From assembly GCA_013696965.1 (NCBI GenBank), contig JACCXN010000044.1:70756-134755 (forward strand): 64,000 nucleotides of DNA, given 5' to 3'. A program made the position numbers and the translations under genes. The notes under the pieces were generated by a model. That model was not told where the DNA came from and searched no databases. It was given only the letters and a program-made list of their open reading frames with translations. Positions 46,812 to 55,143 of the stretch are shown piece by piece. The number at the start of each line of letters is the position of its first letter. The first letter of the stretch is position 1. The stretch is from Bacteroidota bacterium (lineage in GTDB: Bacteria; Bacteroidota; Bacteroidia; JACCXN01).

Positions 46812-46904
46812 ATGCCAAGCGGAAAAAAGAGAAAAAGACATAAAATGGCAACGCACAAGCGCAAAAAACGCCTAAGAAAAAACAGACACAAGAAAAAGAA
46901 ATAG
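46812..46904 (+). CDS. 30-residue mS38-like (AURKAIP1/COX24 domain) ribosomal protein
   Basis: Read directly from the sequence: MPSGKKRKRHKMATHKRKKR, then ten residues of which seven are Lys or Arg, then TAG. The spacing KRKRHKM-x-x-HKRKKRLRK matches the AURKAIP1/COX24 domain, whose mitochondrial relative mS38 is a small-subunit ribosomal protein. It starts at an ATG 22 bp after the TPR gene and 133 bp before rng. Too small for many gene callers, but its composition and fixed place between the HU/TPR genes and rng make it convincing. Confidence 0.88.
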   Translation: MPSGKKRKRHKMATHKRKKRLRKNRHKKKK

Positions 46905-47037
46905 TCTTTTTTTTCATAGATCAGTATTTGTTTCCAATACCGGACTCAATTCTGACTTACCATAATATATAATTAAAGGTAAGCCCTTGGTTTTAATAAA
47001 GCCATGGGCTATCTGTATTTAATTTAAAATAATTTTT

Positions 47038-48588
47038 GTGAATAATGAATTAGTAATTAATTCCTCACCCAACGAGGTAGTAATAGCCCTGCTTGAGAAT
47101 AAAAGGCTGGTTGAATTACATAAGGAAAAGAGAAACAATGCTTTTTCTGTAGGTGATATTTATTTGGGAAAAGTAAAAAAGGTTATGACAGGGCTGAATG
47201 CAGCATTCGTGGATGTTGGATATGAGAAAGATGCCTTTTTACATTACCTTGATCTTGGTCCCCAAGTGCAATCTCTTTTCAAATACGTTAAAAATACCAG
47301 GAACGGAAAACAAAACCACTCCTCTTTATTGTATTTTAAAACAGAAGAAGATATACCCAAAACAGGAAAGATTAACCAAATAGTGCAAAGCGGCCAGGAA
47401 ATAATGGTTCAAATTGCAAAAGAACCTATTTCAACCAAAGGGCCAAGGATAAGTTCCGAAATTTCTTTACCTGGAAGATATATAGTACTTGTTCCTTTTT
47501 CTGACAGGATTTCTGTTTCTCAAAAAATAAAGGATTCCGAAGAAAAAGAAAGATTGAAAAATCTTATAAAGAGTATAAAACCTAAAAATTTTGGTGTAAT
47601 TATTCGAACAGTTGCTGAAAACAAGAAGGTTGCTGAACTTGATGCAGACATCAAAGATTTAGTTGACAAGTGGAATTCTTGTTATGAATCCTTAAAACCT
47701 GCTAAAGCTCCAGAAAAATTATTGGGAGAACTCGATAGAACTTCAGCTTTTTTAAGGGATATGCTAAATGCTTCATTTAACAATATCAATGTTGATGATC
47801 CTGCATTGTATGATGAAATGAAAACCTACCTTCAGACAATTGCCCCTGATAAGGAAAAAATTGTGAAGCAATATAAAGGCGACCTTCCAATTTTTGAATC
47901 CTTTGGGATTGAAAAGCAAATTAAAAGTCTTTTTGGAAAGACGGTGAATTTAAAAAGCGGAGCTTACCTAATTATTGAGCATACCGAGGCTTTGCACGTT
48001 ATTGATGTAAACAGTGGTAACAGGGCTAAATCTGAAACCAGCCAGGAGGGCAATGCACTGGATGTAAATTTAGAGGCAGCAACTGAAATTGCTCGTCAAT
48101 TAAGGTTAAGGGATATGGGTGGTATTATAGTGGTTGATTTTATTGACCTTCATGATGCTACTAACCGTAAATTGCTGTATCAGAAAATGAAGGATGAAAT
48201 GGCCTTGGATAAAGCCAAACATACTGTACTTCCTCCAAGTAAATTCGGGCTCATTCAAATTACCCGCCAGCGCGTAAGGCCTGAGATGGATATTAAAACC
48301 ACTGAAAAGTGCCCTGCCTGTGGGGGTTCTGGAGAGGTACAAGCAAGTATATTACTTGTAGATGAAATTGAAAACAATTTAAGGTACATCATACAGGAGC
48401 AGAATGAAAAATCGCTTACACTTGGTGTGCATCCTTATATTGAAGCCTATTTAACCAAGGGTATTTATAACTTCCAAATAAAATGGTTGTTCAAATATAA
48501 AAGGTGGATAAAAATTAAGCCAGTAAATGCTTATCATTTTGTTGAATACCGTTTTTTTAATGCGGCTCAGGAGGAAATAATAAAATAA
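47038..48588 (+). CDS. rng: Ribonuclease G (RNase E/G family)
   Basis: 516 residues; start is GTG at 47038, with MNNELVINSSPNEVVIALLE matching the family opening. It is an endoribonuclease for rRNA maturation and mRNA decay. An S1 domain (about 38-125, AFSVGDIYLGKVKKVMTGLN) is followed by the RNase H-like and catalytic DNase-I-like parts with HVIDVNSGNRAKS (~320) and MGGIIVVDFIDL (~362), the latter carrying the Mg-binding Asp. The zinc-link CPACGGSGEV near residue 422 joins monomers. No C-terminal scaffold as in E. coli RNase E. A terminator follows at 48595. Confidence 0.96.
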   Translation: MNNELVINSSPNEVVIALLENKRLVELHKEKRNNAFSVGDIYLGKVKKVMTGLNAAFVDVGYEKDAFLHYLDLGPQVQSLFKYVKNTRNGKQNHSSLLYFKTEEDIPKTGKINQIVQSGQEIMVQIAKEPISTKGPRISSEISLPGRYIVLVPFSDRISVSQKIKDSEEKERLKNLIKSIKPKNFGVIIRTVAENKKVAELDADIKDLVDKWNSCYESLKPAKAPEKLLGELDRTSAFLRDMLNASFNNINVDDPALYDEMKTYLQTIAPDKEKIVKQYKGDLPIFESFGIEKQIKSLFGKTVNLKSGAYLIIEHTEALHVIDVNSGNRAKSETSQEGNALDVNLEAATEIARQLRLRDMGGIIVVDFIDLHDATNRKLLYQKMKDEMALDKAKHTVLPPSKFGLIQITRQRVRPEMDIKTTEKCPACGGSGEVQASILLVDEIENNLRYIIQEQNEKSLTLGVHPYIEAYLTKGIYNFQIKWLFKYKRWIKIKPVNAYHFVEYRFFNAAQEEIIK

Positions 48589-48594
48589 AAGAGG

Positions 48595-48629
48595 CCGTCT
48601 CAAAAGTAAAATTTTGAGACGGTTTTTTT
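48595..48629 (+). terminator. Terminator after rng (also overlaps a possible IS end)
   Basis: Perfect 11-bp arms CCGTCTCAAAA (48595-48605) and TTTTGAGACGG (48612-48622), then seven T. It sits 6 bp past the rng stop. Confidence 0.85.
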
Positions 48630-48697
48630 ATTTTGATTTTTATTTAACTAATACAGCATTATAATTTTCCCCCAGATATTATTTTGAATCAAGTATT

Positions 48698-49363
48698 TTA
48701 GGTAACAAAAAAGGCTCTGTGAACTGTTTTTAATGCTGACACCCATCTTTTCTTAATGTTATGGGCGATTGCAATAATGCCGAACTCTGTATTTACTTTC
48801 TTGATGCCTCTTAATCAAAAGCGCTTGAACTGCATGTTATGTTTTATTTGACTCGTTATCGTTTCTTTGTAATTTAATCTTTTGTTGTTCGGACAAATAT
48901 AACTGTCACTTGTTTCATCATATACCAGGTTTTCTAAACGATAAATGTTTTTCTTAAACTTTCTCGTCTGTTCATAATGGAAGTTCTGGAACTTTACATA
49001 TGCGGTGATCTCTTTCTCTTTTAAATATTCATAATTTTGCTTCACTTCCATAACCTGCATCTGCATTGATGTTTGAGGTAATTTTGGTAAATGATTTTCA
49101 AAAGCATTTTCAAGGTGCGGGATTAAAGTTGTGCTATCGGAAGGTTTTTGATGGATGCTATAAGATAAAATAAACCTGTCTTCTGTTGCCATCTGCACAT
49201 TGTAGCCAACCTTGAGTTGGCCATTTAACATATGATCTTCTTTCATTGGAATAACGGTTGCTTCCTGATCGGTCTTGCTGTAGCTAATACTATCGCCCAT
49301 AATTTCAAGATCAGTTTCATACTTTTCAAGCCGCGGCAGATAATCCTTTAGTTGAAGAAAAAA
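48698..49363 (-). pseudogene. C-terminal part of an IS1182-family transposase, broken
   Basis: The minus-strand frame from 49363 reads QLKDYLPRLEKYETDLEIMG, then YSKTDQEATVIPMKEDHMLN, GYNVQMATEDRFILSYSIHQ and on to HNMQFKRF, a stop, and LRGIKKVNTEFGIIAIAHNI, the typical IS1182 ending, finishing at 48700. So there is one in-frame TGA inside the conserved C-terminus and the whole N-terminal part is missing. The DDE-type core residues around GYNVQMATED are partly present. It cannot encode an active enzyme. Its missing N-terminus appears to lie at 51766-51867. Confidence 0.85.
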
Positions 49364-49590
49364 TTAAGGGGAGAAAATCATACTAGGACTTTACTCATTC
49401 TAATTTGAATTATTCATTTAAATTTTTGAACTATTTGTTATAACGTTTAACGAGCGGCTGGCGGCAAGAAGATAAAAGGGCAGTTTACGATAGCAATACT
49501 TTACATATAGATTGAATTAACATTCCTGTCGATGAAAAAATTGTTAATGTTTAGCTTTTTAGATTTTTATTTTTTTAATTAAAAAATAAA
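49364..49590. other. Non-coding gap with a GTTATAAC-type short palindrome
   Basis: About 230 bp between the transposase remnant and the lipoprotein terminator. Contains GTTATAACGTTTAACGAGCG (49438-49457), in which TTATAA and CGTTTAACG are palindromic or nearly so, followed by GCTGGCGGC. It recalls the GTTAT ends of the cassette units elsewhere in the window but cannot be aligned with them. Confidence 0.4.
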
Positions 49591-49623
49591 GCGCAACGGT
49601 AAGTTTTAAACTTACTGCTGCGC
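49591..49623 (-). terminator. Terminator after the lipoprotein gene
   Basis: Arms GCGCA (49591-49595) and TGCGC (49619-49623) enclose a strong inner stem GTAAGTTT/AAACTTAC. On the minus strand it is followed by TTTATTTTTTAATT. It lies 47 bp past the stop at 49671. Confidence 0.75.
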
Positions 49624-49670
49624 CTCTATAAAGCATTACTGTTTGAAAGGATTTAATTTTCTTTTATCAC

Positions 49671-50789
49671 TTATTTAGGTTGCGAAATGACAGCACAATT
49701 AATAATTAGTCCATTATTTTTTAAACCAGCTATTGTTGGATTCACAATACCCATGGCTGCGGGGTCAGGAATAACTAAACCTGCATCTAATAAGGTCTTT
49801 AGCTGGTTAAGATCTTTTACACGCTTTCTTTGTCCGGCTGCTATTGCAGCATCTGTCCACAAATAAACATGAGCATCCCACATAGCACTGTAATTACTAT
49901 TTGCTAGATCATTTTGAGGATCTTGCTGAAAAACATTGTTTGGTTCTAAACCTCCGTCTATGATAGTGGAGTTTAAGCCCTGACGCTCGGGATTATTTAT
50001 TCCTGTTTCACCATTGGCAACTAATGCAAATCCTCTGTTTACTGACGGATCAGCCAATGTGTTTTTTCCGAAAATTGGCAGATGTTTTAGCCTTTCAGCA
50101 TAGATGCCATTTTCTATTGTAGCAGGTACCGGGTCAGAAGCATCGGTAACAAGGTGATAAAAGAATTGATTGCCTAAATAAAAACCGTCTGACACCAAAA
50201 GTTCTACCTTCATCTCATCGTAATTGATGCTAAGTACCCTGTCCTGTACGCCTGAATTATTGGCGACTTGCGGTGCATTATACACGATGCCATTGGGCAA
50301 CACTAATAAGGGTGAGTAATTAGCATCTCCTACTGAACCCGGGACTGCTGTGGATGGAGGAAACGCATTGGGTGACCCCTGTATTAAAACTCTTACCGGA
50401 GAAAAATCAACCGTACCCATAAATTTTATTTTACCAACTAGGTCAAATGTTACATTTTGAACTGCTTGTGTGCCAATCGCATACTTCATGATAGGTGAAT
50501 AATTTACGCCAAGGCTTTTTGCATTTTCAAAATCGGATGACTCGGTAATTATATAATATGTTTTCTCCCCGTTGGCTGTCCAGCCTTGCAGCATAGGAAG
50601 CGTTACAGACTTAGCAGTCATGTTACTTAAATCCATGTCTATCGCACTTTTCATAAACACTGTTGGATCGGCATCATATTTTCCGCTTGGTTTTTGGGGG
50701 TATTGGGTAACAGGAGGATCGGTTTCGTCTTTTTCACAGCCAGCGATTACTACTAAAAAGGTTGCTAAATAAATTATTTTTCTTATCAT
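49671..50789 (-). CDS. Lipoprotein of unknown function (DUF7482-like)
   Basis: 372 residues. The lipobox VVIAGCEKDE places the lipid on Cys18. A low-complexity Pro/Thr linker follows, then a ~320-residue globular part with LQGWTANGEKTYYIITESSD, ANAKSLGVNYSPIMKYAIG-like and VPGSVGDANYSPLLVLPNG stretches, which recall DUF7482 proteins; this is from memory and not certain. Nothing suggests an enzyme. It is intact although it lies in a block of broken genes, so it may be cargo brought in with the surrounding remnants. It has its own terminator. Confidence 0.72.
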   Translation of the reverse strand: MIRKIIYLATFLVVIAGCEKDETDPPVTQYPQKPSGKYDADPTVFMKSAIDMDLSNMTAKSVTLPMLQGWTANGEKTYYIITESSDFENAKSLGVNYSPIMKYAIGTQAVQNVTFDLVGKIKFMGTVDFSPVRVLIQGSPNAFPPSTAVPGSVGDANYSPLLVLPNGIVYNAPQVANNSGVQDRVLSINYDEMKVELLVSDGFYLGNQFFYHLVTDASDPVPATIENGIYAERLKHLPIFGKNTLADPSVNRGFALVANGETGINNPERQGLNSTIIDGGLEPNNVFQQDPQNDLANSNYSAMWDAHVYLWTDAAIAAGQRKRVKDLNQLKTLLDAGLVIPDPAAMGIVNPTIAGLKNNGLIINCAVISQPK

Positions 50790-50834
50790 AATATGGTTTT
50801 TTTAGTTATTTTTTTTATTGACTTTTTACTTTAA

Positions 50835-50981
50835 TTATTTCTTTGGCAGCATCATTTTACCATTCATATCTATGCAATCACTATCTTTCATTTGCATGGT
50901 TGCACCATCCTTCATTTTAACTGAGCCATCCATCATCACCATTGTTCCATTCTTCATAGTCATGTTTTTATCCATCATCAT
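50835..50981 (-). CDS. Short Met/Asp/Lys-rich protein, probably a truncated DUF6799 protein
   Basis: 48 residues read by hand: MMMDKNMTMKNGTMVMMDGS, VKMKDGATMQMKDSDCIDMN, then GKMMLPKK and a TAA stop. The repeated M-x-[ND]-G-[TS] pattern matches the C-terminal half of DUF6799 proteins, which are usually longer and secreted; here a stop codon six codons upstream of the first Met removes the signal peptide and first repeats. The repeats are in frame, which argues it was once real. Fourteen of 48 residues are Met, so metal binding is possible but unproven. It lies 46 bp upstream of the lipoprotein gene on the same strand. Confidence 0.55.
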   Translation of the reverse strand: MMMDKNMTMKNGTMVMMDGSVKMKDGATMQMKDSDCIDMNGKMMLPKK

Positions 50982-51176
50982 AGTTTTTGCATCATTTTAT
51001 GAAGTTAATAAATATTTAAAAAAATTCAAAGTTCTAAAACCTGATTTTCAAGATGAAAACGTATTTCGGAGGGATTGGAGAATAATTAGGGAACCAAGTG
51101 AATAGGATGGCGAAGGGATAGGTGATCCATTCAAGTTTGATGGCGGAGGGATTAATAAAAGGCAGAAGCTCTTTTC

Positions 51177-51764
51177 TTAATTCCCCTCCACGATTTTTAT
51201 TTCTTCTTCAGTTAAATCGTAGAGTTTGTAAACGAGTTGGTCAATTTCTTTTTCATTCTCTTTTGAGTCTTCGCCTTTTTGTTTTTGTGAAATTATTTTA
51301 TCTGCCAATTCATTTATTTCTTTTTCTTGTTTATTGGTTGGAATTGGTATTTGCAATGGAGACAATGCTTAACACTAATAATCAAATCTACTGTTCCGGT
51401 TTTTGGTGCAAAATGGTTTAACTCGTTTTCAATTAGCTTAGAGTTTAAAACACCAACCAAATATTTTAAATGTTTGCCCGCAGCTATACAAGTACTGTCT
51501 AATGTATAAGTTCCCGTTTTATCAAAACTAAAGCGAAGATTGAACCTATTCGTTTTCAAATTAATTTGGCTTTTCAAAATCAAGATAATAATCACAGGCT
51601 CTTAATTCTCACCAAAAATCACCCTTATCCTGTCTTTTTTCAGAGCTTGACTTATATAGCAATAAATGTTTTTCAATTGCAGGGTAACTTTCTTTAAGCC
51701 ACATCCAAGCATCATCATATGGCAGTTCTCCATATCTTGGCGATGGTTCAGCAATATAATTAGC
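51177..51764 (-). pseudogene. C-terminal remnant of a type IIG restriction-modification enzyme
   Basis: Minus-strand pieces in different frames add up to the C-terminus of an Eco57I/TaqI-type enzyme. ANYIAEPSPRYGELPYDDAW and WLKESYPAIEKHLLLY are followed by GDFW, a TGA where a Trp is expected, and ELRACDYYLDFEKPN. A frameshift leads to FSFDKTGTYTLDSTCIAAGK and KYLVGVLNSKL (the TaqI-like specificity domain). Another near 51360 leads to LQIPIPTNKQEKEINELADK and the ending YDLTEEEIKIVEGN. So at least two frameshifts and one nonsense change are present, and the methyltransferase part is absent. The upstream edge abuts the transposase piece at 51766. Confidence 0.8.
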
Positions 51765-51765
51765 A

Positions 51766-51867
51766 TTTGTTAAGCATCTGAACTAAATGTTCCTGAGCAA
51801 TCAGCTCATCATAGGTATAAGGTAAAAGGCTTATCTGCAGTGGTGTGTTCGATTTAAAGACGACTTT
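51766..51867 (-). pseudogene. N-terminal fragment of an IS1182-family transposase
   Basis: Residues reading KVVFKSNTPLQISLLPYTYD and ELIAQEHLVQMLNK match the invariant N-terminus of IS1182 transposases (TPNQ...LLP...DELI...HLVR). It stops abruptly after LNK, where the restriction-modification remnant begins. Same strand as the C-terminal transposase piece 2.4 kb away, so both may derive from one element. Confidence 0.7.
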
Positions 51868-51954
51868 GTTTTTTTTGCTTTCATATCCCAAAACAACACT
51901 CAACATGCTGAATACCAATAATTTAAATATTATTTTATTCGCATAATTATTAAC

Positions 51955-51990
51955 AAAAAAAAGAGGCCATCCTTTTGGGACAGCCTCTAT
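51955..51990 (-). terminator. Terminator after the PA2169-family gene (also overlaps a possible IS end)
   Basis: On the minus strand GAGGC (51987-51983) pairs with GCCTC (51967-51963) around an imperfect inner stem GTCCCAAAAGGAT, followed by a run of T (51962-51955). It is 36 bp past the stop at 52027. Confidence 0.65.
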
Positions 51991-52026
51991 TATTTTATTA
52001 TACTTAATCCTATCCTTCAATTTAAT

Positions 52027-52473
52027 TTAAAATTTACTTTTTGTTGAATAGGTTTGAATATGGTTGTAAGCACTTTTTATTTCTGAAAGTTGTTTTTCAA
52101 GAATACTTCTAAGATCCATTGGAATTTCTTCATCCAATTCATCTTCATAATTCTTGATAGCATTTTCCTCACCTGTAACGGATGCATTTACAATTGCCTC
52201 ACGACCTCCGTCTGTTAAGGCAGCTTTCATGTCCATCCATACTCTCCAGGTGTCGGCAATAATTCTTGTCCCTGCTTCTTCTGGGGAGGATTTGTCACTG
52301 AATGGAAGTAATTCTTGCTGGAATTTTTTGGTCTGTTGAGCATATTTTTCAAAAACAGATTTTAATTCTACGTCTTTAACATTTTTAGCAGCATTCATGT
52401 ACCCTTCAATTCTTTCGTTGCAAACTTCCAGAATGTGATTTACATCTGATTGAACTTCTTTTTGATTTTTCAT
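52027..52473 (-). CDS. PA2169/DUF2383-family four-helix-bundle protein
   Basis: 148 residues, no signal peptide. VNHILEVCNERIEGYMNAAK begins helix 1, VFEKYAQQTKKFQQELLPF is helix 2, then GTRIIADTWRVWMDMKAALT and NYEDELDEEIPMDLRSILEK complete a ferritin-like bundle. The family is small, cytoplasmic and often stress-related in Bacteroidota, and its function is not established. A weak similarity to diiron ferritins exists, but the full set of metal ligands is not visible. Single gene with its own terminator. Confidence 0.85.
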   Translation of the reverse strand: MKNQKEVQSDVNHILEVCNERIEGYMNAAKNVKDVELKSVFEKYAQQTKKFQQELLPFSDKSSPEEAGTRIIADTWRVWMDMKAALTDGGREAIVNASVTGEENAIKNYEDELDEEIPMDLRSILEKQLSEIKSAYNHIQTYSTKSKF

Positions 52474-53089
52474 GTTATAAAATTTTAATGGTTAGTAATC
52501 TTTTTTCTGTATAAAAAATCGATCCAAATATTTTCCTGCAGTCTCTTTACTTGTTAATGCCAATTTACCAAGCTTTTCCCCCTGAAAAGTGCTTATTTCA
52601 GTAAAAACGCTCGTGTTTTATAATCATGTGCTAGTGTTTTATTTCCCCTTTTTGAGAATATTTTCCAAAAAATAGATGACATATAAAAATTCGAGCAAAT
52701 GAAATTGCAGGGTTAATAAAACCTTGTTTTTATTATTTAGATTTCTTGCCAGGGTATTTCATTAAATCTGAGGAAGCCTTGCCCCAAACTGTATAAAAAC
52801 CTCCATGAATTAACAAGCATTGTTAGGCTGTTCAGACCTGTGGGAGATGAAGCTGAAACAGGCTTATTCATTGGATTAGAAGCCTTAATTGTTAATTAAG
52901 GCATGGTATTTTATTAATAATTTTAGATAAATACAAACAGATAGATTGAATTTTTGACAGGTTTACAAAAGGGATAAGGGAAAAGCACCAATTCAAATCT
53001 GGAAGCTTTACTAATCAGAATAAAAAAATATAATTAATATAAGTTCATTTTTTAATAAACATCAAGGGCTTATTTAATAACAAGAGCTT
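52474..53089. other. 615-bp intergenic stretch with one palindrome
   Basis: No gene recognised. GCCTTAATT (52882-52890) and AATTAAGGC (52894-52902) form a perfect 9-bp hairpin with a 3-nt loop, which could be a terminator or an operator. The rest is AT-rich with scattered stops in all frames. Confidence 0.5.
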
Positions 53090-54253
53090 ATGGAAGTTTC
53101 CGAATTGAAATTTTTTTCTGAAAAAACTAGTCCTTTCATTAATTCAAAGGGGATTCAATTGAATTTTTTGAAAAACCAGTTGTTCGTAAAGTTTACATTT
53201 GATATGATGGTATTTACAGATACCAGTTGGGAATATATTAACCAGCGGCCGCGCCAAATTGTTCAAGAGATGGCCAAATACCAGCAAATTCTTTTTGTTG
53301 AAGAACCATTCATAGACCAAAGCATTCAAAAAGAACATTACCGCGTTATTAAAATAATTGATAATCTTATTGTTATTAAACCAGTGCTCAGGCATTTGGA
53401 CGATTTGAAAAATGTGATCCATTCCTTATCAAAAAACACCAACATTCCTGTTGGTTGGTTCTCTTCTGCCACTTATTATCCTCTTATAAAAGAGTTTAGG
53501 TTTAAAAAGATAATCTATGATATAGAAAATGAACTAATAAGGCCTTCTGATATTATGGAAAGCAATGAGATGAAACTTATAAAAAAGAGTGATATAATAA
53601 TTACTGGAAGTAAAGCCGAATTTGAATCAAAATCACTTTCACATAACAATGTTCATTGGATTCCAAGTCCGGTTGATGACATCTTTTTGGTGCAGGATAA
53701 AGAAATTTCATCCGCTCCTGCCAATCTGGTAAATCCCGAAAGGCCTATAATTGGGTATTGTGGTTTAATTGACAGCCGAATAGATTTTGAGTTTTTAGAG
53801 AAAGCAGCCATTAATATGCCATTTGCAACATTTGTTTTAATTGGCCCTGTTTTAAATTCAGGCAGGGAAAAGCTTCCGGAACATAGTAATATTTGTTACC
53901 TTAATCTTTCCAAATACAATTCAATGCCTAGTTATTTAAAAGCAATTGATGTGGCCATGGTTCCTATTGCAGTAAATGAAAATAATCGTTTTGTAAGTTC
54001 CTCCATTGTTTTAAAATACATGGCTGCCAATAAGCCCATTATTTCTACGGCTCTCTATGATATTGAAAGAGATTATCACCATTGCATTGATATAGTTAGA
54101 ACTCCGGAAGAATTTTGTGTTACTGCCTCAAGAAAGCTTATTCCAAATCAGGTTGCAAATGAGGAAAGATGGTTCTGTTACAACCAAATACTGAACAGAA
54201 ATTCCTGGACTGGAACTGCAATGGAAATCCAAAAATTAATTAATGGAAAATAG
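53090..54253 (+). CDS. Glycosyltransferase (GT1/GT4-like, GT-B fold)
   Basis: 387 residues. The opening DTSWEYINQRPRQIVQEMAK and ILFVEEPFI match a glycosyltransferase group usually starting WDFxWQRPQ...F.EEP. The C-terminal Rossmann half has PIIGYCGLIDSRIDFEFLEK near residue 217 and a sugar-nucleotide-binding stretch SSSIVLKYMAANKPIISTAL near 300, where the usual Glu of the EXE motif is replaced. It probably acts in surface polysaccharide synthesis; the donor sugar is unknown. The ~35 residues before the conserved start are unusual, so a later start is possible. Its TAG stop lies 1 bp before the first cassette unit. Confidence 0.82.
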   Translation: MEVSELKFFSEKTSPFINSKGIQLNFLKNQLFVKFTFDMMVFTDTSWEYINQRPRQIVQEMAKYQQILFVEEPFIDQSIQKEHYRVIKIIDNLIVIKPVLRHLDDLKNVIHSLSKNTNIPVGWFSSATYYPLIKEFRFKKIIYDIENELIRPSDIMESNEMKLIKKSDIIITGSKAEFESKSLSHNNVHWIPSPVDDIFLVQDKEISSAPANLVNPERPIIGYCGLIDSRIDFEFLEKAAINMPFATFVLIGPVLNSGREKLPEHSNICYLNLSKYNSMPSYLKAIDVAMVPIAVNENNRFVSSSIVLKYMAANKPIISTALYDIERDYHHCIDIVRTPEEFCVTASRKLIPNQVANEERWFCYNQILNRNSWTGTAMEIQKLINGK

Positions 54254-54508
54254 GGTTATTTGGCCTTACCCACTTTTCTAGAAAGTCACGATTAGTTTCG
54301 AATAGCACAACGGAAATGAATAGTGGCAGTTGGGCGGTGCGTGAGGGTGTTTGTTTTTTTCAATAGAGGTGGGATGAAAAATCAATATTCTTCTTGGGAG
54401 AGTTAGAAGCTTATTTGCAATTTTTGGTTTGAGAGCACGGCTTGCGGGAATTGCGAATATGCTTTTAACTGTGAAATAGTTTGCATTTCAATTAAAGACT
54501 TTTTGGTA

Positions 54509-54845
54509 TTATTGTTCAAGTAACAGATTGATTCCTGTTTCTAGATTACCTAATTCTCTTATAACTATTGCCCAAATTATTTCATCGGAAACGGTGTCAT
54601 ATCCGTGAATAACTTTATTTCTGGTATCAATTATCTTTCTTGCATTAACAATAGGAAAATCTGGATTTGATTAAAGGATTCTGTTCACGGCCTCTCCAAT
54701 TATTTCAATATTTCTCTCAATCGCTCTTTTTGTTTTAAGGACTCTTTGAAAAACATAAAAGTCTTTTTTATCTGGAAGAAAAACATTAAATTTCTGAAAT
54801 TGCTTGCTTTATGTCTGCAAGCCAAGTCATGATTTCATTTTCCAT
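54509..54845 (-). pseudogene. hepT: HepT-like HEPN ribonuclease toxin, broken
   Basis: Starting at the ATG at 54845, the minus strand reads MENEIMTWLADIKQAISEI, then a 1-nt shift, then NVFLPDKKDFYVFQRVLKTK, RAIERNIEIIGEAVNRIL and an in-frame TAA. It continues SNPDFPIVNARKIIDTRNKV, IHGYDTVSDEIIWAIVIREL and ends at 54509. The catalytic HEPN motif R-x4-H is intact in RNKVIHGYD, but the protein cannot be made whole. HepT is the toxin of the HepT-MntA module. The start overlaps the mntA stop by 11 bp, the usual operon layout. Confidence 0.88.
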
Positions 54846-55143
54846 AAATCAAGACTTTTGTTTTATCTATTTGTTCTTTAAGAAAGGGATTCCTAATCGC
54901 CTTTTGCTCTAATAAATCAATTTGTCTATGAAGTAGGTTTTCTAACTGAAATTTCAAATTAAAATAACTGTCTGAATAGGAAATTGGATCATTTTCTTCA
55001 ATATCAACTACTAAATCAATGTCACTATCCGGTCTGTACTTGTCCGATGTGATTGATCCAAATGCAAATAAAGTTTTAACCTTGTTCAGATAGCAAAGTT
55101 TTTTTATTTGGTCTATATGGGTAGTAATCTCTCTCATAGTCAT
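54835..55143 (-). CDS. mntA: MntA-like minimal nucleotidyltransferase antitoxin
   Basis: 102 residues, intact. FAFGSITSDKYRPDSDIDLV contains the GS-x10-D-x-D motif of the DNA-polymerase-beta superfamily, which binds NTP and metal. MntA proteins neutralise the HEPN toxin HepT by modifying it with AMP. The C-terminal half (LENLLHRQIDLLEQKAIRNP) fits the same family. First gene of the pair, ahead of a toxin that is broken here. A second Met at 55137 could be the start instead. Confidence 0.9.
   Translation of the reverse strand: MTMREITTHIDQIKKLCYLNKVKTLFAFGSITSDKYRPDSDIDLVVDIEENDPISYSDSYFNLKFQLENLLHRQIDLLEQKAIRNPFLKEQIDKTKVLIYGK

Larger units (their letters stand above)
48591..51987. mobile_element. 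Remains of an IS1182-type element, split and interrupted by 2.4 kb
   Basis: GAGGCCGTCTCAAAAG (48591-48606) and GAGGCTGTCCCAAAAG (reverse complement of 51972-51987) match at 14 of 16 positions and face each other as terminal inverted repeats. A C-terminal transposase piece lies inside the left end and an N-terminal piece inside the right end, both minus strand. The 2.4 kb between holds a restriction-modification fragment, a Met-rich gene and a lipoprotein gene. No target duplication is obvious. The ends could instead be two ordinary terminators. Confidence 0.6.

Noticed and set aside
50818-51105. 95-residue hydrophobic plus-strand open frame
   Set aside because: It is the antisense of the Met-rich gene at 50835-50981, whose repeat codons create the hydrophobic stretch.
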